NCBI RefSeq assembly: GCF_036370855.1
Contig: NC_088111.1
Coordinates: 17,457,501-17,521,500, forward strand
Length of the DNA: 64,000 nucleotides
Direction of reading: 5' to 3'
Source: Dromaius novaehollandiae
Taxonomy: Eukaryota; Chordata; Aves; Casuariiformes; Dromaiidae
Under the pieces are notes generated by a model. That model saw only the letters and a program-made list of their open reading frames with translations, had not been told where the DNA came from and did not search any database. The stretch's first letter is position 1. Every line of letters begins with the position of its first letter. Positions 11,423 to 22,321 of the stretch are shown piece after piece. The position numbers and the translations under genes were made by a program.

Positions 11423-13769
11423 TGTCTTGTTACAGATGCTTTCTTCAGCCTCTTGGCTCTCCTTTCCCCTTTCAGCCCCCCCGCTTTATGTCCCTCTGGC
11501 TGGAGCACAGTGGAAAGGCTGTCTCCTAAGAGGGTGAAGCAATGTTTGGAACAGGAACTAGATGGGAAAGTGTTAGTGAGCTGTCCCTGAACACCACAGG
11601 TGTTCACAGCTCCTCAGCTGAGACAGCTGCATGAGAAGTCTATCCTGTGCTGCCTTTCAGGTATATTGTTGAATGAGCCGAATATTTTCTGCAGCGTCCT
11701 GACTTCTGATATCCTGCTCCTCACTGGTGCTTTGGTGAGGCTGGACCTGTTACTGTAGGTCCTGCTTGTGGCTTCCTTGGGCAGGTGGGTCCTGCTGCAG
11801 TTGCTTGGGAAAATGTTCACCAACAGTCAAAATTAGGTGGTCATGGAGGAACCACATCATAGAGTAACATGGAGCTCAAGGCAGCGGAGGGGAATTTGGT
11901 GGCTGAGCTCCCAAACCAAGGAGATGCCTGATAAGCTCCAGAAAACTCCATGCAATATGATGCATTAGGTTGGGATTCACTTTTCCCAAAGCAAATACTT
12001 TGGTTTATATTTGGAAATAGCTGCGGCCAGGACAGGAGGGGTTGGGGATCCCCTCGTGTCTGAGGTTTCACTAATGCTAGCTGGGGACTTGCTCACTGAA
12101 GTGCAACTCAGTGCCTTCCACACTGACATAGAAACCCCCCAAACTTCCTCCCGTGAACCATGGCTCACCGGCTCAAAGCAACACCACTGATACTGCAACA
12201 GTATAAAGTTCCTCCTTCCCAGTGATCTTTTTGTCTCCATCTAATACGTGAATTAGTTCCAGGGAAGAAGTCCAGCAAGGCTGTTTCTGTGGCTGGAGCA
12301 CCAATACAGATGGACTGACAGAGAGCGCTGCTACTTTAAGGTTCTCATTCGACATCCGTAACCAGAGGAGGAAGCTTGATCTTGACTTAAAGACTCATAA
12401 TGTGGGAAGGAAGGAAAGGTACAGAATAAATGCACACTGTACAAAAAGCTTTATATGAGCAGGTCTCATGTAAAGGCCCAGGAGAAAAGGCAGCAGCTGG
12501 GTACTTCATGTTTCATGCAGGTGGTAACAGTGGTGGGAGGAAATCTGGGGAGTGGACAGGTTAAAAGGCATTTCCTGTGATACTTATCGCAACACTTTTC
12601 CACATTTCAACAACTTTTCCACTTTGCTGATCACATCAGGTTATACCTAAATCATTTGTAAATGCTGGGCTCTCTGGAAGAGAGGCGAGTTCAGAGGTCA
12701 GTGAAAAGCAACGTGAGCAGAAGTCCTGTGCTAAACCAGGGCCCTGCAGAGAGCAGCCAGGAACCACAGGGAACTGTGATCGTGGCGGCACCCAGCACTG
12801 CTGGAGCGGCAGACTGGGTATGATTAAGACAGCACGTGGCCGGGCTGCCATGAGCAGGCGGTGCTGGGCTCCCTAACGCAGCCCCTCTCCCACAGTGCTC
12901 CTCGCTGTCCTGCCTGTCGGGTCTCACAGCAACGCTACTTTGGCACTGAGGGCTATAAACAGGAGTAGGCTGAACTGCCAAATGCAACCATCTAAGTGGC
13001 CTCCCAGCTGGATCGGCTCGAGGATCACTTCCCTGAGCCAGTCCCTTCTGGCATGATGACAGAGCCCCAGCAGTTAAAACTGCTTAGGAACCTGATTCAT
13101 CCTCTTGCTACTCAATTTGTTCCCAGACAATGCCTATATGTCCTAATCTGCTAGGAGCAGCTAAAGCACTTTTACCTCCTCTTTCCTGCCTAATATGTTA
13201 AGGTAGATCAAATGCAAAAAAAGCAGGCAGGCTTTTCTGAGTGTGATCTGCTGGCAGCAATACCAGGTCACTACTGGATTACTCTGACTAAAGTGCCAGG
13301 TCCTATTCCAGCATTTCCTCTCAGCACATATGGGAGAACAGGGGCCTGCCACAGGCAGTGCACAAATCTGTTATTGGCCTTTTGTACAAAGAAGCTGCAC
13401 TGATTTTCAGTCTCTGGAGGGGATATTTGGGGTTGTTTGTCCAGACATGTAACCTGTTAAGAGATTCAGATTATAAAATTCTGCAGTACATCAGTCTCCC
13501 TTCTTGTTTGCAGCCACAGGTGTCAGTCTGGCTCTGCTAGAGATCAATCTAGGCCAGACACTGATGTTTCAGAGAAAAGTGCAGGAAGCCTCCAGGGGCA
13601 GAGGCAAGATAATCTCCACTTCCTTTATGTCAGCTAGATCTGACAAACAGATACTACATTTAAAACAGCCTCTCCAGTTTGTTAGCTGTGCTAGAGTGGC
13701 TATTTTTGACAACCACATTCAGATTCATGCCTTCAAGGGCCATAAGAGGAAAGCAAGACGGTTTATACT
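11423..13769. other. Gap between EME2 remnant and SPSB3 3' end
   Basis: I see no gene in this stretch. A further AATAAA on the plus strand at about 12424 has no coding context. SPSB3 and the EME2 remnant are convergent here. Confidence 0.5.
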
Positions 13770-13775
13770 TTTATT
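13770..13775 (-). other. Candidate SPSB3 polyadenylation signal
   Basis: TTTATT on the plus strand reads AATAAA on the minus strand, about 680 nt beyond the SPSB3 stop at 14457. It implies a 3' UTR of roughly 14456 to about 13750. Confidence 0.5.
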
Positions 13776-14456
13776 ATTACAGTTTAATACAGTCTTTGAT
13801 ACAGGAGAAGCAGCAGTAGCCAACATGCAAAGCAATTAAAGTCATCAGGGGCTCAAGAAAGATCACTAACAGCTCAACTCCTGTAAGTAACTGCTCTTTC
13901 ACAACAGTGCCAATGGTCACATAGCATAGATGCATCTTTAGGAGCCCATTTCCCTACATGCTGCCGTTCAGTCATGCCCCACCATTGTGAAGAATTCATT
14001 GCAAATACCAAACCAACACACAACAGTTAGAAGGAGGGAGACTCCACTTTGACTTTTGTCTTTTGGTAAGTCAGTTATTTGATTATAGTTTGCTAAAAGT
14101 GTGCTTTGAAATTAGGAGGCCATTCTAAGTCTTGTCTCTGCTGAACAGTCTACAGAGAAGAGCGATTCTTCAAAAAGAGGTGATGACTTTGATACCAAGG
14201 CAGGAGATTAAGCTCAGATATTTGGCTGCAGTTTACCTGTTCCACAGAGATGGGACCTCTTTGAGTCAATAGGTATTTTCAATGCAAGTGATGGATGTTT
14301 AGCATAAAGATTTCAAACAGCATAAGAGAAATCTTTGCAAACAAGTAGAAACCGATGTCCCCATTAAGAAAGAGGTGCATCAGGCCTGGACTGCCCTTGC
14401 AGGCAGCAGAACAAAACCCCACTCGACCCCCTCAAGGCAGTTCGTCTGAAGAGACA

Positions 14457-17400
14457 TTATGTCCTCCTGCACCGCTTCCTTTGGCAGGCCTCTGCATCTG
14501 AGCCACAAGAGCTATCTGAGTCGCTTCCCGATGAGGAGGAGGAAGGCTTCGATGTGCTATAGTTCATGCTCAAGACCCACCCAAGTTTGTTATGTAGCAC
14601 TTGTTTGAGTCCTGGTGGCAATGGCAGCACCTCCAGTGTGTCCACGTAGTTAGGCAGGAGCTGGCGCAGGCGATAACAGCAGAGATACTGGAGGGATGTG
14701 CAGCTGGCACAGGAGCGGATCACCTTCATGCTGCTCTTGGCCGCTGTGGAGCACACCATGGGGTAGAACTTCTTGTTCTGCAGCTTGGTAGCTGCAACCC
14801 CTGCCAGGGACAGCAGCAAGGAGGTTTCAAGTTAGTTTTGACTAGGGCATCTCACTTCTCTCAGCTACCCCGAACGCGCTAACTACAAAGCCGTCAGGAA
14901 ACACTTGGAAAACAGCCTTTTGGAAAACAAGTCTATTAAATAACACATTTAACCTTCCTCCCACTCACTTCATGCCTTGATTTTTCTTCTATTTTGCCAG
15001 TATTTTCTCCTGCAGTCCAGCTGCAGGCAGACTTGCAGTTCAACTAAACATGCAGCGTTTCGTTTCCCTCCGTTTCAGTTGCTATGCCTGACAGCTGGTG
15101 GGGCTGCCCTTCCTCTTACCTATGCATTTCCGGTTTTTGAAGAACGTGAGTGTCCCATGCCACGTGTCCAAATGCACCCCAATGATGGAGCCTTGGCCAA
15201 ACCTCGAGGAGAAGTTTGTTTTGTCTCCCTTGTGATGCAATAGTCCTTAAAACAATAAACCTTACATTCAGTAGAAAGCCTGTGTTCCACAAATTCATCC
15301 CAACTTCCATATACGTCACCACAAGCTCCCAGCTGGTACCAGCTTGGCCACTGCCTAAAAAATCCTTTAGCTTCCTCATCACTCACTCACTATTCTCCCA
15401 CCCCAGAGTGTGGGGTGAGAACAGGAGAGGATGTTGAGGCTTCGGAACATCACGGTACAGGCAGTAACATAAAAAACCCTGGATCAGTGCTATGCAACCT
15501 GCAGTCCAGCGTCCCTGGAGATTCATGCACCAGTTCTAAGGGTCTGCAAAAGGCGGCTAAGAAAAGCCAGCTTGAACTTGCTGCAGACAGCTGGCTCGTG
15601 AAATCAGTAATGAAGCCTGGACCTCTGCTAGAAGAGGAGGTGGGAGCGCATGAGTCTGAAGAGCACTGTTCCACATCATTAGCTTGAAGTACAAGTTGTT
15701 GGTACTTTTCTGCGTCAGTACGAACGAGAGGAGGAAGGAAAGGAATGCCTGGGGCAGGGTGAGTACCTCTGGGTCCTCCCCAGAAGTGCTCCTTTGACGT
15801 AGGCAAGCACAAGCAAGGTGAGACACCCCAAAAGCTGAAAGCAGCCCATCCTACACAGCCGGCTAGGGAGTGCCTGGCACAGCATTACAGCACATACAAC
15901 GCCAAGGCAAACGCTGTGGGTGCGCAGTACTGCTGCTGAAATGAGCAGCCCACTGCACACCGTTCAAGCACATACAGAGGCCGGCTGCAGGCAGCAGCTC
16001 CAGTTCTACCTGACAAAGAGACTCAGTTCTGGAAGCCATTTTGGCCTCAAGCCAGTTCAGAACATTCAATTCTCAGACTCCTAGGAAAATGCTAAGGCCT
16101 TTGCTGGCCTTCCAGCCATCCTGCCCTCTGACACTTCCCTGCCTGGATTACCTGTGTAGGAGAGTCCCCAGCTGTCTTCATCCTTGCCCAGCAGACTGCA
16201 GAAGGTGTGGCGGTACTTGTCCAGATTCACATCCGACGTCCCAATTCCTACCATCTGGAGGCAGGCAGGTCCCGGGAAGAAGAACACAAGCTCTTAGTGT
16301 CTGCTGCAGGCACCAAACACTCTTAAAGCAACAAAATGCAATTGAGATTCCACCTCTGAGTCTCCCTTCCTTTTCTTGGCACAGTCCGCGATGTTAGAGG
16401 CTTTGGTGAAGCCAAGTCAGATGTTTCAGGCCTCTGAGGGTTTGCCCTGCACTGCGGGTACTCAGTAGCTGGACTGGGGAGGTGCATCGTCAGCAGAGCT
16501 GGGGGAGCTAACAGGGCTGTGGCCGCTGCACTAACAGCGTCGAGCAAGGTCAGGCTCCTGATCACAAGCCACACGAGCTGTGACACAGCCGTGCACCCAA
16601 CACCAGCCCTGCTGGAGGTAAGGACCAATTCCAGGGGGAAGGAAGGGAGTAAGCATTGCACGCCCCAGTGCACTCAGCAGAACATCACTCCGAACCACAC
16701 ACCTCCCTGAACACTTTCCATCGCTGAGGTTGAGCACTGGTGTGGCCTGATCTTGCTATTTTAAGTCTGTCACTAATGACCTACCAGTAACACAGAAAAG
16801 GGATGCAGGAAAGCTGGGTTCCAGTCATGATTGCTGTGGCGTCGTGCAAAACTGCTTACCCTCCCCGCTTCAGTTTCCTAACTGCTAAACGAGGATATCT
16901 ATGTGAACCACTGGATGAAGCTTGCTGTCCTGCTAAAGGAATGCTGGACATCTCTGTAAGCGACTCTGTTCAACATACCATGTCTGTGCCATAGACTGGG
17001 GAGGTCATCTTGATCTCCCAGAAGTGCTGCCCGTCTGCCAGCTCCTTGTTGCCCCGGATAGCAGCCGTGCCACAGCTGTATTCCATGTGGAAGTTCACCT
17101 TGCGGTTGTCGCAGGTCAGCAGGGTGGCCGTCGACTTGTTCAGGTCATCCCACACCCAATCAAAGTCTGTTCAGGAGACACACAGGGGACAAACATGGGA
17201 GAATGCAGCTGGGGAGCAAACATCGAGCCAAAGCACAGACAGTCATTTGTTTCGAGGCCCCGTCAAAACTCTATTTTTTTTTTTTTGTTTTTTTACTGTT
17301 TAGCAGGGTAAATCCTTAGCTGTGCAAGTTGGCAGTTATTTGAGGCCTGAATTATTCTGCAGTGTCCCAACAGGGACAGTTCAGTGCTCTCTCCTGCCTG

Positions 17401-20400
17401 AGGCTGTCAGCATTCACCAGTTCTCATCTCAGTTTTCAGTTTCAGTTGCAAAGTGGCTTCTCCAGCCTCAGCAGTTGCGGTTCCCCTGTTCCAGGTGCTA
17501 GCGGTGCCCAAGGCTGGGCACGAGCCGGGAGCAGAGGGAGAGCAGCTGATACAGCTCTCAGGGCCTGGCAAACCAAACCCAGCCTGGAGGAGCGAGCCAC
17601 ACGGTCACTCAGCTGGGCTCGAGTAACAGCAACGCAGAGCGAGGTGGAGCCCTGGGTTTCTTTGGAGAGAATCATACTCATCTCTTGTAGGCTCAAGGGG
17701 CTACAGGCAGAGCACAAGCACTCTGACGGCTCCCCTATCCTACGTGCTCTCTTGGCCAGGCCAGGCCCACCCTCTGCCTAGCTTTCCTCACCTGCTCCGA
17801 GCAGGCCCTGCCACGTACCTGGGCACCCTGCCAGCTGCACCAGGGATCAGCACTAACAGGGCAACAACCACAAGGGCCAGTTTCACTTGTGGCCAGAGCT
17901 GGATTTGAAAGCAGGTCTCCAGAGGTGAACTCTGATTCACTGACAGGTTCAGCCCTGAGCCCTCGAATCACCACAGAACGCATGTGCTTGTAACCTCCCT
18001 AAGGTCTGCCCAGTCTTGAGATGTAAACAGAGGAGCACTGCGTGCAGCGATGGAGATAAGGATCCCCGCGCAAAACTAGGCAGCTGCACAGGGCGGGGGA
18101 GGCAGGCCGTGCCACCACTCAGCCAACGGGAGTGGGGCCGGGACTGCACCCACCGCGAACCCCAGAGGAGTACGCCGGGCAGCTGAGGAGCCCCTTGCTT
18201 ACACTCATCCTCCTCGCCGCACTGGCAGTCCTTGACGCGGTGGATGGCGTGCAGGCTGGAGCAGTAGGGCGCCTCGTTCTGGTTCTCGCAGTTGCAGTAG
18301 GATTCTCCCGTCACGGGGATGGCGCTCGGGATGGAGGGCGACAGGGAAGAAAACTCCGGCTCCGAATCCGAGTCGCTGTGCTGCCGGGGAGAGCAGAGGA
18401 ACGGTCGCTACTAAACACCCCCACGATCAGAGAGCTGGACCTGCAGCCAGCAGAGATGCCTGCTCCCCCCACAGCCAGGCTGCTCTGGGGGCACCCACGC
18501 AGCGCAGAGCCACGCGGGGAGGTCCCCAGGCTCACTCTGGAGCCAGCAGCAGCACGGCTGCATCGTGCCCAGGCCTGGCAAGGGGTTGCGTCAGTGAAAA
18601 CACTCTGCTTCGAGGAGCGGGCTAGCACCTGGCTGTGCTGCAGAGCCTGCCTCCCAAAACTGGAGAGGATCTTGGGGAACCTGGCACCGTAGGATGCAGA
18701 TGTGCTCTTTGTGCCTCTGTAGTTTCCAGCTCCACCATGTCCAGAAAACTCCCACAACTGCAGGGGTTAAGGAGGAGGGAAGGGGCGCAGCCGGCAGCAG
18801 CGTGACAGGCTCTGAGCAGTGCAGGTCTTTGGCGTACTCCACGATAGAGCCGGGTTTTCAACATGCCCGTTACGGGCTCTTGGGAGGGCTGGAGGCCACG
18901 TCCAAGGCACCACAAACAGCAGGCGCACACACTGCTGTATGCAGGATCTGTGCACCTCCAAAGGGGCCCGTGCCTCCGCTGCCGAGCCGGGAGAGAGCCG
19001 CACTGCTGAAAACCCTGCTCTAGCAAGACTGAGAGCTGGAGGAGAAGCGAGATAAACAAGACGAGGAGGAAAAGGGAAAGAAAGGAGGCCAGGCAGGGGA
19101 GCCGGCAGAACAAAGCAGAACCAGTTAAGCAGTAAGGCTGCGGCCCCTCATACCAGCGCTGCAGACAGGCCCACAGGGAACCTGCTGGAGGATTAAAAGG
19201 CTTTTGTTTACTTTGACGCATGAACACAAAAACTTGATTTGCTGTTCCCTGACGTCAAGAGACTGAAGTGTCCCCACACTGGACACTACAAGAGCTCTGT
19301 CCCGCCCCATATGTTAGGGGAGGTTTGGTGTCACCTAAAGGAGTAGACCTCAGCGGGTTACCCTGGGTTTACGCACTGGTCAGATATACCTGCTCGTTAC
19401 TCATCCCCACCCCAACGCCCGTGGCAGATTTTGTAATCACTATTTAAAGACAAAACCCTTTTGAACTCATGTTTCTTTAGCTGTGTAAGACAGCAGGACT
19501 TGAAAAGACTCAGGCTTACTTATCTCCTGCCAACCCCCCCTCTCCTGTTCTAAATCTGCCCTGCGCATTAGAAAGCTTCACTTCTGCCTCTCATTGCCCC
19601 TCCATAACTGCTGCTCTCTAGAAATCTGGCTGTTCCTATCACTGCAGAAACATGAAGCTACTTTGACAGCAGAGAAAAGGCTCATTTTCTTGGAGTGCTG
19701 CATACAGATTTGGACATAGTGCTCTGGCAGTGGCCTTGCAATGCTTTAGCCTATCTTTTAAGCACCAGGAGCCGTTCCCTGTGTTCCCACCACCACACTC
19801 ACTGCTTGGGGAATCCAACTCACGTACTTGAGGACTGGGGAGATGGGCGAAGGGGGCAGAGGTGAGTCTAACTCTCTCCTTCTTGCACTGTTTTACTGAC
19901 TGCTTTCCCTGCTGCATTCCCATCTTCCAGCACACCTGCAAGCTGGGGCCAGATTCAGAAGTGATGTGCACATTACAGGTTGGGAAGCATAAGAGAATTT
20001 AAATTAAAAGGTATTCAAGTATGAATTGAATGTGAAGCAGCCCCCACTCCCTCCAACACCAGCTGCATGAGGGCAAGAAGTTAGCATAGCTATACAGCAA
20101 GCGAGATTGGAGAACTGATCTACGTTAAATATGTATTTAGATCACTGTTTAAAAAGTATGTGTCAAAAATATTTTATATGCTACATATACTACACACACG
20201 CATTTTATATACTTTTAAAAAAGAGAATTTAGCTTAGTACCAATCAATTCCCTTGGCTCAAATAACCAGAGGGAGCAGAGCTGTAGTGCACAGTGGCAGG
20301 AGCTGGCGATAAGCAGCTTCGTCCCTGTCGCACAAAGACACACTTGGGAGTCCCACACCCCAGGTTAGCAGGACCTGGAGCCAGACAAGCAACCACCTCC

Positions 20401-20694
20401 ATCTGCTCAGACAGCCTGTAAGAGCCTTTTTTGATTTTTGGCCATTTTTTTGTGCTGAAATTCTAGCTGCTCAATTACATGGACCTCGAGCAGCCAGTGC
20501 CTGCTGTCGGGGGAGAGGGAAGCTTTCCCTCGTGTTGCTTTAAAGCTGTCTGGACACCAGCTTACCTGCCCATCGGAGTCATAGCCCCAGCCCCGTGCGC
20601 CGGTGGCCAAGGCGACGGCCCGGGTGTCTGCGTCGCGGCGCACCCCGCTCAGGACGAAGTGCCAGGCCCTGCTGCTGCGCGTGCGTCGCGCCAT
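14457..20694 (-). CDS. SPSB3: SPSB3, SPRY domain and SOCS box protein 3
   Basis: Six coding exons on the minus strand: 20694-20566, 18380-18203, 17166-16979, 16254-16152, 15245-15120 and 14800-14457. All have GT-AG borders and matching phases. The product is 355 aa, the length I recall for human. SPSB3 is a substrate receptor of Cullin-5 ubiquitin ligases; the human protein is reported to target nuclear cGAS. The N-terminus [17 protein letters not shown] matches the family, followed by an acidic Ser/Asp-rich segment (about residues 44-60). The SPRY domain spans roughly 85-270, with [15 protein letters not shown] and [19 protein letters not shown]. The SOCS box follows at about 276-316, with BC-box [13 protein letters not shown] and Cul5-box-like [11 protein letters not shown]. 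The C-terminus is serine-rich and ends CQRKRCRRT. The coding start exon begins at 20714 after a good acceptor, so an upstream 5' UTR exon is required. Confidence 0.97.
16805..16905 (+). repeat. MIR-type ancient SINE fragment
   Basis: The stretch contains gcttcagtttcctaactgc followed by gaggatatc, matching the MIR core region (cctcagtttcctcatctg then ggggata) with many differences. It lies in SPSB3 intron 3, antisense to the gene. The divergence fits a very old insertion. Confidence 0.55.
17885..17925 (-). repeat. Possible MIR fragment
   Basis: The segment ggccagagctggatttgaaa then gcaggtct resembles the reverse complement of the MIR promoter-proximal part. It is short, in SPSB3 intron 2. Confidence 0.3.
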
Positions 20695-21755
20695 GGTGTT
20701 CCGGGACAGGTAAGCTGCGGTGCCGAGGGAGAAGGGGGTTACACGTAGCGGCAACGTCCCTCTCCCACCCGCCACTCACCCAGCTCTGCCTCGGCGGCAG
20801 CCTCCCCCCAAGTCACCACAGCCCACACGGGCGCAGATCAGCGCTGACCATGCCCTCGCGGGCACCGTCGATAGATGGGTAGTAAAATAAGCGGACAGAT
20901 CCTGCCATCCAGCATCTGCCCAGCCTGAAGAGGGTCAGGATGACCAGCCATCACGCACGGCCTCTCCCGTGCCCGGTAACCCCGGAGCAGCCACTTGAGC
21001 TCCGACTGAACCGTTCAGCCCTCCGCACCGCTGCGGCCACCACGGGGGCCGAGCCACACGCACCGACCCGCTGCAGGTGCTGTTGGCTGAACCCCGAGGA
21101 AGTGCCCGTTACACACCGGGCAGGAGCCGCTCCGGAGGAGACTCTGCTGTCAGCACTGGGGGGACGAGACTTCGTGCTTGCTGGCTGAAGGGAAAATGCC
21201 CTTTTGGGGGCCTGTCCCGACTCGCCTCGAGGACAGCAGGCAGCAGCAAAGACGCTCTTGTGCCCCGAGCCGGACGGCAGCGCTGCTCAGAGACGGGCTC
21301 CTGCGGCCCTGGGGCCGGCCCGACACCGAACGCGCTCGCAGGCGTCGCGCCCGGGCATTGCGGCGGGCGAACCGCGCCGGCGGCCCCGAGGCCCGGCCTC
21401 GTCCCTCCCCAGGTTCCCTTCCGCAGCAGCAGCTCCCCGCGAGCCGCCTGCAGCGCCGCGACCTGCCGCCCGCCTCGCAAACCCGCTCCCCGGCTCGGCC
21501 TCCCCGGCAGGCCGGGCACCGCACCGCCGGCCCGGGCGGCTCCTCCCGCGCTGCCCAGCGGGGGCCCCTCCGGCGGCTCCGGGAGCGGCCGCGCAGGGCG
21601 AACGCGACCCCCCCCACACACTCCCAGCCCGGACGCCCGCCAGGGAGCAGCGAGGCGAGGCGAGGCCCGGCCCCGGCCCCCGCCCAGGCCGCGCTCCGGC
21701 CTCCCCGGCCGGGCCCCGCGCTCGCCGCCGCCGCCCAGCCCGCGCCCACCGGGCC

Positions 21756-21795
21756 AGGCCAGGCCAGGCCAGGCCAGGCCAGGCCAGGCCAGGCC
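21756..21795. repeat. (AGGCC)8 pentanucleotide microsatellite
   Basis: Eight perfect AGGCC units in the CpG island just downstream, on the minus strand, of the presumed SPSB3 first exon. Its high GC makes it prone to length change and to assembly error. Confidence 0.95.
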
Positions 21796-21925
21796 CGGCC
21801 CGCACCCCCGCCCGCCCGCGCCCACCTGCCCTGCCCTGCCCGGCCCGGCCCCGCCGCCGCGCTCTGACCTACTTTCCCCTCCCGGGACATAAACAATCCG
21901 CGCTCGGCCCCGCCCCCGCACGCCC

Positions 21926-22249
21926 ATTGGCTGCGGCCGCGCCGGGCCCCGCCGCGACGCGCTCGCGGTTGGCGGAGAGCCCCGCCGCTCACGGCTCCGG
22001 CGGGGGGAGGGCGCGGCGGGGAAGGCGCCCGCGGTCAGCGCCACGCCACTGGCTGCCCCGCGTGTCAATCGTGCGGGCGGTGCGCCATTGGGCGGCGACC
22101 GCTGATGCCGTCACGTGCGGCGGGGCAAAGCGCTGAGTCCATTGGCTGACCGCGACGCCCATCGAGGCCGGAGGGTGGAGCCCGAGGCTGAGCGAGCGGC
22201 TTGGAGTGGCTGTGGCGGCCAGAAAGGAGAGTGCGCGCGTCGCGATTGG
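21926..22249. promoter_or_regulatory. Array of four inverted CCAAT boxes plus an E-box
   Basis: ATTGG occurs at 21926-21930, 22087-22091, 22141-22145 and 22245-22249, each in a GC-rich setting typical of NF-Y sites. TCACGTGC at 22111-22118 is a USF/MYC-type E-box overlapping a CRE half site. The array spans the space between the two divergent genes. Confidence 0.6.
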
Positions 22250-22321
22250 GGGAGGTGCCTGTCGCTCTGCGGGGGGGCGGGGCTCCAGCCGCCGGAAGGC
22301 GGAAGCGAGCAGGGCAGCAGC

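Noticed and set aside
21109-22068. 319-codon and similar open frames in the SPSB3/NUBP2 CpG island
   Set aside because: Low-complexity G/A/R/P composition including the AGGCC repeat; they are by-products of a stop-poor CpG island.
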